Shown piece by piece: positions 36,472 to 45,100 of a stretch of DNA of 64,000 nt. The translations under genes were made by a program, and so were the position numbers. Each line of letters begins with the position of its first letter. Position 1 is the stretch's first letter. The notes below the pieces were generated by a model. It saw only the letters and a program-made list of their open reading frames with translations. It did no database searches and was not told the origin of the DNA. Origin of the DNA: Bradyrhizobium sp. SRS-191 (GTDB lineage Bacteria; Pseudomonadota; Alphaproteobacteria; Rhizobiales; Xanthobacteraceae); assembly GCF_024586915.1 (NCBI RefSeq), contig NZ_JANBVS010000014.1, positions 62,001 to 126,000 on the forward strand, read 5' to 3'.

Positions 36472-37704
36472 ATGGCCGACGCGCTCATCATCGACGCCTG
36501 CAGGACCCCGCGCGGCATCGGCAAGGCCGGGAAGGGCGCGCTGGCGGGGCTGCATCCTCAGCATCTCGGCGCCACCGTGCTGCGCGCGCTGGCCGAGCGC
36601 ACCGGCATCAACACCGCTGACGTCGACGACATCATCTGGGGCTGCTCGTCGCAGCGCGGGCCGCAGAGCGGCGATCTCGGCCGCATGTCGGCGCTCGATG
36701 CCGGCTACGACATCCGCGCCTCCGGCGTCACGCTCGACCGCTTCTGCGGCTCCGGCATCACCAGCGTCAACATTGCGGCCGCCCAGATCATGGCCGGGCA
36801 GGAGGATCTCGTCGTCGCCGGCGGCTGCGAGATGATGTCGATGGAGGGGCGCCGCGGCGAGGGGCCGCTGATGATGGACGCCGGCAATCTGCATCTGCGC
36901 GCGCTGCACCCGCAGTCGCACCAGGGCGTCTGCGCCGACGCCATCGCCACGATGGAAGGCATCACCCGCGCCGATGTCGACGCGCTCGGGCTGGAGAGCC
37001 AGAAGCGCGCGGCTGCCGCGATCGCCGGCGGCCATTTCAAGAAGAGCCTTGTGCCGGTCCATCGCGAGGATGGCAGCCTCGCGCTCGACCACGAGGAATA
37101 TCCGCGGCCGCAGACCACCGCCGAAGCGCTCGCTGGGCTGAAGCCGGCATTCCCGGCGATCGCCGACTATGCGCTCGACGACAAGGGCACGACCTATCGC
37201 AATCTCATCCTGCAGCGTTATCCCGGACTCGAGATCAATTTCATCCATCACGCCGGAAACTCTTCCGGCGTGGTCGATGGCGCGGCGGCGATCCTGCTGG
37301 CCTCGCCGTCCTACGCCAAGGCCCATGGTCTCAAGCCGAGAGGCCGGGTGGTGGCGATGGCCAATATGGGCGACGACCCGACGCTGATGCTGAACGCCCC
37401 CGTGCCGGCGACGCGCAAGGTGCTGGCCAAGGCCGGGCTCACGCTCGATGACATTGACCTGTTCGAGATCAACGAGGCGTTCGCCGTCGTGGCCGAGAAA
37501 TACATCCGGGACCTCAAGCTCGACCGCGCCAAGGTCAATGTGAACGGCGGCTCGATCGCGCTGGGGCATCCGATCGGCGCCACCGGTTCCATTCTGATCG
37601 GTACCCTGCTCGACGAGTTGGAGCGCCGGGATCTCAAGCGCGGCCTGGTCACGATGTGCGCGGCCGGCGGCATGGCGCCGGCCATCATCATCGAGCGGGT
37701 TTGA
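36472..37704 (+). CDS. acetyl-CoA C-acyltransferase (thiolase)
   Basis: 410-aa cytosolic thiolase. The acylated nucleophile is Cys in LDRFCGSGITSVN; the catalytic His is in INEAFAVVAEKY region and GHPIGATGS; the second Cys is in TMCAAGGMAPA. It cleaves or condenses acyl-CoA and acetyl-CoA. The sequence resembles the FadA/PcaF-like degradative type rather than PhaA, but the chain-length specificity cannot be read. It is a lone gene, preceded by AGGAGAGGAAACATC and followed by a strong hairpin. Confidence 0.92.
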   Translation: MADALIIDACRTPRGIGKAGKGALAGLHPQHLGATVLRALAERTGINTADVDDIIWGCSSQRGPQSGDLGRMSALDAGYDIRASGVTLDRFCGSGITSVNIAAAQIMAGQEDLVVAGGCEMMSMEGRRGEGPLMMDAGNLHLRALHPQSHQGVCADAIATMEGITRADVDALGLESQKRAAAAIAGGHFKKSLVPVHREDGSLALDHEEYPRPQTTAEALAGLKPAFPAIADYALDDKGTTYRNLILQRYPGLEINFIHHAGNSSGVVDGAAAILLASPSYAKAHGLKPRGRVVAMANMGDDPTLMLNAPVPATRKVLAKAGLTLDDIDLFEINEAFAVVAEKYIRDLKLDRAKVNVNGGSIALGHPIGATGSILIGTLLDELERRDLKRGLVTMCAAGGMAPAIIIERV

Positions 37705-37733
37705 GCGCTCACATCTCTCACGCGAGGCATCAC

Positions 37734-37758
37734 GCCCGCTGCGGCCCCCGCAGCGGGC
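37734..37758 (+). terminator. terminator after the thiolase gene
   Basis: GCCCGCTGCGG and CCGCAGCGGGC pair over 11 bp around CCC, followed by a weak T-run (GTCGTCTTT), 30 bp after the stop. Confidence 0.7.
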
Positions 37759-37965
37759 GTCGTCTTTGGATCCGGGGAGCCGGAAGGCGCGCGACGTCCT
37801 CTGCGACCTTTTGGGGCACTCCGTCGTTGACGCGGACGCTCCTGAGGGCTCCGCTGCGGTTCCACTTTCCGGACCAGTCAACCACGTTTCGGCTGGAAAG
37901 GAATTCGCGCTTGTTCCGCAAATTGCGGCACGCTATTGCCACGCAGAGGCCTCCTCGTAGAAGAA

Positions 37966-39762
37966 ATGGCTCTCGTGCTCTCGACGCTGTCGCATATCAT
38001 CGATCGCAAGGCTTCGAACCGGGTGGTCACGCGGCTGCGAGCCCTGCTGCGCAGCAACGAGTTCTACCTGATACCGCTGGCCCTGGTGATCGGCGTATCC
38101 ACCGGCGGTATCGTGACGGTGATGAGCCTGATCGCGCAGTTCGCGCATGTGATCATCTATGGCATCCCGATCGACGTCCGCCTCAGCGCCAACGCCTGGA
38201 TCAATCCGGTCGTCGCCCTGATCGCGCCGGCCTGCGGCGGGCTCGTCCTCGGCCTGATGGAATGGCAGCGGCGGCGCTGGAAGATCGCGGCCGCCGTCGA
38301 CCCCGTCGAGGCCAATGCGCTGCGCGGCGGGCGGCTGTCGATGCGCGACAGCCTCGTCGTCAGCAGCCAGACGTTGGTGTCCAACGGCTCCGGCGCCTCG
38401 GTCGGCCTCGAGGCGGGCTATACCCAGATCGGCGCCGGCGTCGCCTCGCTGCTCGGTCAGTATCTCACGCTCCGCCGCAACGACCTGCGCCTGATTGTCG
38501 GCTGCGGCGCGGCTGCGGCGATCGCGGCTGCGTTCGGCGCGCCGATCACCGGTGCGTTCTATGCGTGCGAGCTGATCGTGGGGGTCTATTCGGTCGCGAG
38601 CGCCGCGCCGATCCTGGCGGCCTCGCTGGCGGGGGCGCTGACCTCGCAATATCTCACCGGCGCGCCGTACTCCCTCGAGATCCAAAAGGTCGGCGCCGTC
38701 GGCTTCGAGCAGTATATCGCGCTGTTCGTGCTGGCGCTGCTCGTCGCCTTCATCGGCATCGTGGTGATGCGCGCCTCGCCGGCGGTGGAGCGGCTGTTCG
38801 TCCGCATCCCGGTCTGGCTGCGGCCGGTGATCGGCGGCGTCTGCGTCGGCGCCATGGCGATCGTGACGCCGCAGGTGCTGGCGGCAGGCCACGGCGCGAT
38901 GTTGCTCGACCTGCATCGCGAGATGGCGGTCGGCTTCATTGCCACCATCATCGTGCTCAAGCTCGCGGCGTGCCTGATCTCGCTGGCCTCGGGCTTCCGC
39001 GGCGGTCTGTTCTTCGCCTCGCTGTTCATCGGCAGCCTGCTCGGCAAGCTGTTCGCGGGGCTGCTCGCGATGGCCGGATTGAGTCTGGCGCTGGACCCGC
39101 TGGTTGCGATGCTCACGGGCATGGCGACGCTCGGCGTCGCCATCGTCGGCGGCCCGCTGACGATGTCGTTCCTGGTGCTGGAAATGACCCGCAGCGTCGA
39201 CGTCACCGCCGTCGTGCTCGGCGCCTGCATCGTGACCTCGGTCTGCGTGCGCGTGCTGTTCGGGCACTCGTTCTCGACCTGGCGGTTGCATCTGCGCGGC
39301 GAGACCATCCGCAGCGCCAACGATGTCGGCTGGCTGCGCAACCTCACCGTCGAGCGTCTCATGCGCTCCGACGTCGGCAAGGTGCCGACCACGACCTCGA
39401 TCGCCGCCTGCCGCCGCGAATTCGCGCTGGGCACGCGGCAGGCCGTGGTCGTCGTCAACAACAGCGACGATTATTGCGGACTGGTGTCGCTGCCCGACCT
39501 GTTCTCGGGTGAACTGGATTCGATCGCCGACGAGATCCAGGTGGTCGAGCTGGCGAAATATTTCGATGTCGCGCTGCTGCCCGAAATGAACGTCAAGACG
39601 GCGATGAAGATCTTTGACGATTCCGGCGCCGAGGTCTTGGCGGTGCTGGAGTCCGAGAACAGCCGCAAGGTGGTCGGCTTCCTGACCGAGTCGTTTGCGC
39701 GGCGCCGCTATGTCGAGGAGATCGACCAGGCCACGCGCGGCGTGCTCGGCGCGCTGTCGTGA
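37966..39762 (+). CDS. ClC-family chloride channel/transporter with C-terminal CBS pair
   Basis: 598-aa membrane protein. Residues ~25-440 form the ClC core: GSGASVGLEAGYTQ holds the selectivity helix and gating Glu, followed by GAAAAIAAAFGAPITGAFYACE and FRGGLFFASLFIGSLLG. Residues ~460-590 carry a CBS pair (VERLMRSDVGKVPTT; QAVVVVNNSDDYCGLVSL; VLAVLESENSRKVVGFLTE) that usually senses nucleotides. The frame opens at 37936; ATG 37966 follows AGAAGAA, which is a weak ribosome site. Chloride/proton exchange versus channel activity cannot be decided. Confidence 0.88.
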   Translation: MALVLSTLSHIIDRKASNRVVTRLRALLRSNEFYLIPLALVIGVSTGGIVTVMSLIAQFAHVIIYGIPIDVRLSANAWINPVVALIAPACGGLVLGLMEWQRRRWKIAAAVDPVEANALRGGRLSMRDSLVVSSQTLVSNGSGASVGLEAGYTQIGAGVASLLGQYLTLRRNDLRLIVGCGAAAAIAAAFGAPITGAFYACELIVGVYSVASAAPILAASLAGALTSQYLTGAPYSLEIQKVGAVGFEQYIALFVLALLVAFIGIVVMRASPAVERLFVRIPVWLRPVIGGVCVGAMAIVTPQVLAAGHGAMLLDLHREMAVGFIATIIVLKLAACLISLASGFRGGLFFASLFIGSLLGKLFAGLLAMAGLSLALDPLVAMLTGMATLGVAIVGGPLTMSFLVLEMTRSVDVTAVVLGACIVTSVCVRVLFGHSFSTWRLHLRGETIRSANDVGWLRNLTVERLMRSDVGKVPTTTSIAACRREFALGTRQAVVVVNNSDDYCGLVSLPDLFSGELDSIADEIQVVELAKYFDVALLPEMNVKTAMKIFDDSGAEVLAVLESENSRKVVGFLTESFARRRYVEEIDQATRGVLGALS

Positions 39763-39840
39763 TCGCGTCGTATCGCCGCGAGATGTGATCGCCGGGCCGG
39801 GACGGAGCAGGCTGCCGGCGGCTCGAGACGCGAGGATGAC

Positions 39841-41172
39841 ATGATGAGACGGATCAGAACGGCCGTCGTCGGCGCCCTGAGCGCATCGATTGTTTCGTCG
39901 GCCGTCGCCGAGCCTGCCGTGCTCAGGGGCAAGGACGCATTCGGCAGCTGGCAGGGCGATACGCCCGGCACGATCAGGCTGATCCGCCCTGCAGACCTGC
40001 CGAAGCCCGGCGCAACGGCGTCCGCCGCGAATGTCTCTCGCGTGGTGCAGCGGCCGGCCTCGGCGGTGCCCAAGGTGCCGGACGGCTTCAAGATCGCGCT
40101 GTTCGCCGAGGGGCTGAGCGGCCCGCGCATCATCCGCTCCGCGCCGAACGGCGACATCTTCGTCGCCGAGACTCGGGCCGGGCGCGTCCGCGTGCTGCGG
40201 CCGAGCGGCGATGGCAGCAAGGTCGAGAGCAGCGAGGTCTTCGCCGACCGCCTCGGCCATCCCTTCGGCATAGCGTTCTATCCAAGCCGCGATCCGCAAT
40301 GGGTCTATGTCGCGAGCACCGAGCGTGTGATGCGCTTTCCGTATCGCTCCGGCGACCTGAAGGCCTCCGGGCCGATGCAGGTCGTCGTCCCCGATCTGCC
40401 GGCCGGCTATGGCCACTCCACCCGTGACATCGTCTTCACAAGGGACGATCAGCGCATGCTGATCTCGGTCGGCTCCGCTGGCAATGTCGGCGAAGCGCTG
40501 GGCGAGCCGGCCGGCGGCCTCGCCGCCTGGATCAAGGCGCATCCGCTCGGCGCGGCCTGGGGCGGCGAGACGGATCGCGCCGGCGTGCTGGCGTTCGACC
40601 CCGAGGGCCAGAACCGCTCGCTGTTTGCGAGCGGCATCCGCAACTGCGTCGGCCTCGCCGTCCAGCCGGCGACGGGCGCACCGTGGTGCTCGACCAATGA
40701 GCGCGACGGGCTCGGCGACGATCTCGTGCCGGACTATGTCACGCGGGTGAAGGAGGGCGCGTTCTACGGCTGGCCCTGGTACTACATGGGCGACAATCCC
40801 GACCCGCGCCATGCCGGCGAGCGGCCGGACCTCAAGGGCAAGATCACCGTGCCCGATGTCTTGTTGCAGCCGCACTCGGCCTCGCTCGGCCTGACCTTCT
40901 ACGACGCCGACCTGTTCCCGCCGGAGTATCGCGGCGACGCCTTTGCTGCTGAGCATGGCTCGTGGAACCGGTCGAAGCGCACCGGCTACAAGGTGATCCG
41001 CATCCGGCTGAGGGACGGCGTGCCCACCGGCGAATACGAGGACTTCATCACCGGCTTCGTCGTCAACGACCGCGAGGTCTGGGGACGGCCGGTCGGCGTC
41101 ACCGTGGCGCGCGACGGCAGCCTTTTGATTTCCGAGGACGGCAACGGCACGATCTGGCGCGTCAGCCGCTGA
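39841..41172 (+). CDS. L-sorbosone/PQQ-dependent sugar dehydrogenase-like protein, periplasmic
   Basis: 443-aa soluble beta-propeller dehydrogenase. A signal peptide ends near SAVA-EP (~residue 24). The glucose/sorbosone dehydrogenase fold is marked by GFKIALFAEGLSGPR, NGDIFVAETRAGRVRVL, GHPFGIAFYP, LFASGIRNCVGLAVQP, the GAFYGWPWYYMGDNPDPRH segment and AAEHGSWNRSKRTGYKV. The cofactor is presumably PQQ; PQQ synthesis genes are not in the window. It is followed after 57 bp by the quinol-oxidase genes in the same direction, which suggests that electrons from sugar oxidation reach that oxidase. Confidence 0.85.
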   Translation: MMRRIRTAVVGALSASIVSSAVAEPAVLRGKDAFGSWQGDTPGTIRLIRPADLPKPGATASAANVSRVVQRPASAVPKVPDGFKIALFAEGLSGPRIIRSAPNGDIFVAETRAGRVRVLRPSGDGSKVESSEVFADRLGHPFGIAFYPSRDPQWVYVASTERVMRFPYRSGDLKASGPMQVVVPDLPAGYGHSTRDIVFTRDDQRMLISVGSAGNVGEALGEPAGGLAAWIKAHPLGAAWGGETDRAGVLAFDPEGQNRSLFASGIRNCVGLAVQPATGAPWCSTNERDGLGDDLVPDYVTRVKEGAFYGWPWYYMGDNPDPRHAGERPDLKGKITVPDVLLQPHSASLGLTFYDADLFPPEYRGDAFAAEHGSWNRSKRTGYKVIRIRLRDGVPTGEYEDFITGFVVNDREVWGRPVGVTVARDGSLLISEDGNGTIWRVSR

Positions 41173-41211
41173 GTTGTGTCTTGCGGCGCAGGAACCTCCG
41201 CAGCGCAACTC
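41171..41211. terminator. long-arm hairpin between the dehydrogenase gene and cyoA
   Basis: GAGTTG (41171-41176) and CAACTC (41206-41211) can pair, with an inner GCGG/CCGC stem. It has no T-tract and could be an attenuator or processing site. Confidence 0.3.
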
Positions 41212-41229
41212 GGTTGTGTGCGGGGTTGA

Positions 41230-42078
41230 ATGCCGGAAGACCGCATGAACATCTTCGATCCCAAGGGACCGATCGCCGCCGCCCAGCAGACGATCCTGAT
41301 CGATTCCGTGATCATCATGCTGGCGATCATCGTCCCGACCTCGATCGCGGTACTGGCCGCCGCCTATTGGTTCCGCAGCTCCAACACACGCGCGCGCTAT
41401 CGGCCTGATTTCGCCTATTCCGGCGCGGTCGAGCTCGTGGTGTGGTCGATCCCCGCGCTCACGGTGATCCTGCTCGGCGGCGTCGCCTGGATCGGCTCGC
41501 ACGAGCTCGATCCCGCCAAGCCGGTCGACGGCACCGGGCTTCCCATTCGCATCCAGGCGGTGTCGCTCGATTGGAAGTGGCTGTTCATCTATCCCGACCA
41601 GCGCATCGCGACCGTCAACAGCCTGACGGTGCCGATCGGCGCGCCGCTGCAATTCGAGCTGACCTCCGGCAGCGTGATGACCGCGTTCTTCATTCCGCAA
41701 CTCGGCGGCATGATCTACACCATGAACGGCATGGTGACGCGGCTGAACCTGCGCGGCGACCATGTCGGCACCTACAAGGGTCTCGCCTCGCAATTCAGCG
41801 GTGACGGCTTTCCCGACATGATGTTCGACACCAACGTGGTGTCGCAGCCGGATTTCTCCAATTGGGTTTCCAATACGGCGAAGAGCGATCAGGTCCTGGA
41901 CGAAGCGAGCTACAAGCAGCTCGCAGCGCAGTCGGTCGAAACCGCGCCGAAGACCTATCGGCTCGGTGATCCCGAGCTGTTCGGCAAGATCGCCATGCAG
42001 CACATCCCGCCGGCACCGGGACCGCAGCTCAGCGAGAACCAGGCGCGCGAGGAGAGCGGAGCGTCGCATGCCCATTGA
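41230..42078 (+). CDS. cyoA: cytochrome bo-type ubiquinol oxidase subunit II, without lipoprotein signal
   Basis: 282-aa subunit II. Two transmembrane helices (IDSVIIMLAIIVPTSIAVLA; VELVVWSIPALTVILLGG) precede a cupredoxin-like periplasmic domain (LDWKWLFIYPDQRIATVN, SGSVMTAFFIPQLGGMIYTM). CuA ligands are absent, as in quinol oxidases. Usual CyoA begins with a lipoprotein signal and Cys; here the protein starts directly at FDPKGPIAAAQQTIL and no lipobox exists. ATG 41230 is used; ATG 41245, behind GGAAGA, is equally possible. The next gene is cyoC, so the catalytic subunit gene cyoB that normally follows is missing. Confidence 0.9.
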   Translation: MPEDRMNIFDPKGPIAAAQQTILIDSVIIMLAIIVPTSIAVLAAAYWFRSSNTRARYRPDFAYSGAVELVVWSIPALTVILLGGVAWIGSHELDPAKPVDGTGLPIRIQAVSLDWKWLFIYPDQRIATVNSLTVPIGAPLQFELTSGSVMTAFFIPQLGGMIYTMNGMVTRLNLRGDHVGTYKGLASQFSGDGFPDMMFDTNVVSQPDFSNWVSNTAKSDQVLDEASYKQLAAQSVETAPKTYRLGDPELFGKIAMQHIPPAPGPQLSENQAREESGASHAH

Positions 42079-42102
42079 TCTCCTTGCAGCCGGAGTGGAC
42101 CG

Positions 42103-42744
42103 ATGTCGGTGACCACCGTCGAGCAATCGCCGGCCTATGCCGATCCGCATCATCTGCGCGCCGCCGACCATCCGGGGCCGGCGCCGAAACGGATCGTGAC
42201 CGGGTTCGGGTTCTGGATCTTCCTGCTCTCCGACATCGTGATGTTCTCGTGCTTCTTCGCGAGCTTCGCGGTGCTGTCCGGCGGCACGGCGGGCGGTCCG
42301 GGCGGGGCCGAGCTGTTCGACATCAGAAACGTCGCGATCGAGACCGCGCTGCTGCTGCTGTCGAGCTTCACCTGCGGCATGGCCAGCATCGCCGCCGAGC
42401 GCCACAACGCGCTCTGGTTCCAGATCGCGATGGCCGTGACCGGCCTGCTCGGCGCCGGCTTCCTGCTGCTCGAGATCCGGGAGTTCGCCGATCTCGTCGG
42501 CCGCGGCGACGGGCCGAGCCGCAGCGCATTCCTGTCGGCGTTCTTCACCTTGGTCGGCTGCCATGGCCTGCACGTTGCGGCCGGCATCCTGTGGCTGCTG
42601 ACGATGATGGCCCAGGTGGTCGCCAAGGGATTCCGCGCCGACATCGAGCGCCGCATCCTGTGCTTCGCGCTGTTCTGGCATGCGCTCGACATCATCTGGG
42701 TCGCGGTGTTCTCCGTGGTCTATCTGCTCGGGAGTGCGACATGA
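42103..42744 (+). CDS. cyoC: cytochrome bo-type ubiquinol oxidase subunit III
   Basis: 213-aa subunit III with five transmembrane helices. Family marks are FGFWIFLLSDIVMFSCFFASF, SFTCGMASIAAERHN, GCHGLHVAAGILWL and the end FALFWHALDIIWVAVFSVVYL (quoted in parts). Subunit III supports proton pumping and assembly but has no haem or copper. It starts only 24 bp after cyoA, behind CCGGAGTGGACC, and overlaps cyoD by 4 bp (ATGA). Confidence 0.93.
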   Translation: MSVTTVEQSPAYADPHHLRAADHPGPAPKRIVTGFGFWIFLLSDIVMFSCFFASFAVLSGGTAGGPGGAELFDIRNVAIETALLLLSSFTCGMASIAAERHNALWFQIAMAVTGLLGAGFLLLEIREFADLVGRGDGPSRSAFLSAFFTLVGCHGLHVAAGILWLLTMMAQVVAKGFRADIERRILCFALFWHALDIIWVAVFSVVYLLGSAT

Positions 42745-43142
42745 GCGATCACGCCCAGGATTTCGGTGGGTTCGACGACCGCGGCGATCTCGCGCCGGGC
42801 GAACAGCAGCATGGCGACCTGCGTTCGCGCATCCTGTTCTACCTCGCGGGCCTCGGGCTTGCGGTCCTGCTGACGGCGACCTCGTTCTTCATCGCCGGAA
42901 CCCACCTCGTCTGGCAGCCCTCGATTCCGGTGGCCCTGATCGTGCTGGCGATCGCGCAGATGGGCGTGCATCTCGTGTTTTTCCTGCACATCACCACCGG
43001 GCCGGACAACACCAACAACGTGCTGGCGCTGGCCTTTGGGCTGCTCATCGTCTTTCTCGTGGTCGGCGGCTCGCTGTGGATCATGGCGAACCTCAACCAC
43101 AACATGATGCCGATGGATCAGCTGATGCGGATGCAGCAGTGA
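42741..43142 (+). CDS. cyoD: cytochrome bo-type ubiquinol oxidase subunit IV
   Basis: 133-aa subunit IV with three transmembrane helices (LFYLAGLGLAVLLTATSFFI; ALIVLAIAQMGVHLVFFLHI; LALAFGLLIVFLVVGGSLWIM). It matches CyoD family assembly subunits. An N-terminal acidic stretch precedes helix 1. It is the last gene of the short cyo run; no cyoE (haem O synthase) follows. Confidence 0.92.
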   Translation: MSDHAQDFGGFDDRGDLAPGEQQHGDLRSRILFYLAGLGLAVLLTATSFFIAGTHLVWQPSIPVALIVLAIAQMGVHLVFFLHITTGPDNTNNVLALAFGLLIVFLVVGGSLWIMANLNHNMMPMDQLMRMQQ

Positions 43143-43165
43143 GAATTGCTGACATCTGCGAGGTC

Positions 43166-43309
43166 CGTAGGGTGGGCAAAGGCGCGCCCATGACGTTGGC
43201 TTGCCCGCTCTGAATTCGCGCGCGCCGTGCCCACCATCGGCGTCGCGGGAGCCGGGATATCGTGGGCACGCGACCACCGCTTCGCGGCGGCTGCTTTGCC
43301 CACCCTACC
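43166..43309. repeat. MITE-like element, copy 2
   Basis: Bounded by CGTAGGGTGGGCAAAG (43166-43181) and its inverted copy ending at 43308-43309. GAGGTC outside the left end faces GACCTC outside the right end, so the terminal repeat is longer here (~22 bp with one mismatch). Inner GTGCCCACC and GTGGGCAC also occur. It lies between convergent genes, where it can double as a terminator. Confidence 0.8.
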
Positions 43310-43325
43310 GACCTCAGCTCCCACC

Positions 43326-44093
43326 TTACTTCTTCCCCGCCCGGCAATTGAAGGCCCGGCGGAAGCCGGAGGCTTTCGCGTCGTCCTCGGAGCAGAACCA
43401 GCGGTCGGGCTCGGTGGTCGCGGGATAGCTCGGGCAACCCTGCAGATGATAGATGCCGATGTTGCCGGTGACGCGAGCGCGCACGGCGAACTTGCCTTTG
43501 ATCGTGCAGCCCGGCGGCGCGCTCGGTGTTTCCGGGAACAGCACCGCGCGGATCTCCTTGTCGCGATCGGCGCGGCAGGCGGCGCCGAGCAGGGCGCCAT
43601 CCTTCTTGTCGCTGCGGAACTCGCTCGGAGCGATGAAGCATCCCTTCCACAGTCCGCGCGCGGCGTCCTTGGCGGCGGCGATATCGTCCTTGCCGCGATA
43701 CTTCACGGCTGGGTCGACGCCGACCGCGTAGCCGGCGCGGGCGACCTGCTGGTTCAGGCTGAGCTTGTCGCCATCGACGGCGCATAGGCCGATCTTGCGG
43801 GCCTTGAGCGGCTTGTCCGGACCGAGATCCTCGCAGCGCACCGAGCGGCCGCCGATCAGCTTGCTGAGCTGCTCGCGCGCCTCGACGCCGCAACTCCAGG
43901 GATCGGCGTGGTCGTCGATGCAGAGCTGGTCGACCTCCGGCGCGTCGATGCCATCCAGCCGATACACGGTGTCGCCGAGCTGGAGGGTGTCGCCGCTGCG
44001 CACCGTCGCCGTCGCCGCCAGCGCCGGGCTCAGTGCGGCCATGGACGCAACCGCAACAACGATCGCTGTCCGAAACCCCGCAGTCATGCCCAT
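43326..44093 (-). CDS. secreted thermonuclease (SNase-like) family protein
   Basis: 255-aa protein with a signal peptide ending near ALA-AT (~residue 27). The N-terminal half matches the SNase-like fold (GDTLQLGDTVYRLDGIDAPEVDQ, then LNQQVARAGYAVGVDPAVKYR), a family of Ca-dependent or Ca-independent nucleases. The C-terminal ~100 residues (CTIKGKFAVRARVTGNIGIYHLQGCPSY, then EPDRWFCSEDDAKASGFRRAFNC) form a Cys-rich domain also seen in other nuclease-like proteins. Whether key catalytic Arg/Glu residues are kept I cannot be sure. AAGGAGAACGAG precedes the ATG. It is opposite in strand to the flanking dehydrogenase genes. Confidence 0.82.
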   Translation of the reverse strand: MGMTAGFRTAIVVAVASMAALSPALAATATVRSGDTLQLGDTVYRLDGIDAPEVDQLCIDDHADPWSCGVEAREQLSKLIGGRSVRCEDLGPDKPLKARKIGLCAVDGDKLSLNQQVARAGYAVGVDPAVKYRGKDDIAAAKDAARGLWKGCFIAPSEFRSDKKDGALLGAACRADRDKEIRAVLFPETPSAPPGCTIKGKFAVRARVTGNIGIYHLQGCPSYPATTEPDRWFCSEDDAKASGFRRAFNCRAGKK

Positions 44094-44307
44094 CTCGTTC
44101 TCCTTGCCCGTGCAGCCATCAGTCCTACCATCTGGAACAACGCATGATCAATTCAGCCAATAAACGCTTGCCGCAGCTGCCGCTCCGCTTCGGCGCAGAT
44201 GGGCCATGAGCCAGACGCAGCCAAGCCAGGGAATACTCTTTACCGAATCCGTCTAAGAAGCATTCCAGGTTGGGATCGCGGAGATCCGGCAAGAGGGGGC
44301 TGAAGAG

Positions 44308-45099
44308 ATGCACACCGACGATCGCTCGGCCATGCGCGCCAAGTTCGCGCCGCCGACCGAAACGCCGCGCCATGCGAGCATGTCGCGGCGCAGTCTGCTG
44401 GCAACGGCGGCGCTGCTGATCACGACGTCCGGCGCGGCCGCGAAGGTCGTGACCAAGGTGCTGCCGTGGCGGCCGAACGAGGTCTACCCGGTCACTCCCG
44501 TCACGCCGGGAGGCTGGCTGTTCTTCACCGCCGAAGAGGCCGCGGTCGTCGACGCGATCGTCGACCGCCTGATCCCGGCGGACGAGCTGGGCCCCGGCGC
44601 CAAGGAGTCGGGCGTCACCACCTTCATCGACCGGCAGCTGACCGGCCCCTATGGCGGTCACGACTGGCTCTACATGCAGGGGCCGTTCGCCACCAATCCG
44701 CTGCCGACGCAGGGCCTGCAGTCGCCGCTGACGCCGCGGCAGCAATATCGCCAGGGCCTTGCGGCGCTCGCCGCCTATTGCAAGGCGAATTACAACGGCC
44801 GCGGCTTCGCCGACCTGTCGGGCGACGAGAAGGACAAGCTGCTCGCCGGCATGGAGAAGGGCGACGTGAAGTTCGACGGCTTCTCCAGCCGCATGCTGTT
44901 CAATGCGGTCCATGGCAACACCATGGAAGGCTTTTTCGCCGACCCGATCTACGGCGGCAACAAGGATATGGCGGGCTGGAAGCTGATCGGCTTCCCCGGC
45001 GTGCGCTACGACTTCCGCGACGTGATCGACAATCCAAACAAGCCTTACACGCTGCCTCCGGTGAGCATGCAGGGGCAGCCGGCCTGGGGAGTTCGCTGA
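44308..45099 (+). CDS. gluconate 2-dehydrogenase subunit 3 family protein
   Basis: 263-aa small subunit of a membrane-bound sugar-acid dehydrogenase. A twin-arginine signal (SRRSLLATAALLITTSGAAA) is at ~26-46, so the folded complex is probably exported by Tat and carries its partner. The family core is FFTAEEAAVVDAIVDRLIPAD, read in parts, with GVTTFIDRQL and MLFNAVHGNTMEGFFADPIYGGN. It lies 1 bp before the flavoprotein gene and starts the three-gene operon. Confidence 0.9.
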   Translation: MHTDDRSAMRAKFAPPTETPRHASMSRRSLLATAALLITTSGAAAKVVTKVLPWRPNEVYPVTPVTPGGWLFFTAEEAAVVDAIVDRLIPADELGPGAKESGVTTFIDRQLTGPYGGHDWLYMQGPFATNPLPTQGLQSPLTPRQQYRQGLAALAAYCKANYNGRGFADLSGDEKDKLLAGMEKGDVKFDGFSSRMLFNAVHGNTMEGFFADPIYGGNKDMAGWKLIGFPGVRYDFRDVIDNPNKPYTLPPVSMQGQPAWGVR

Positions 45100-45100
45100 C

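Noticed and set aside
42079-42102. remnant of cyoB between cyoA and cyoC
   Set aside because: The 24-bp gap holds only a ribosome-binding site and too little sequence to recognise any subunit I fragment.
37933-42681. 1582-codon open frame on the minus strand
   Set aside because: It lies opposite the ClC, sorbosone dehydrogenase, cyoA and cyoC genes, is extremely rich in Arg, Ala, Asp, His and Gln, and resembles no family; it is a GC-driven shadow frame.
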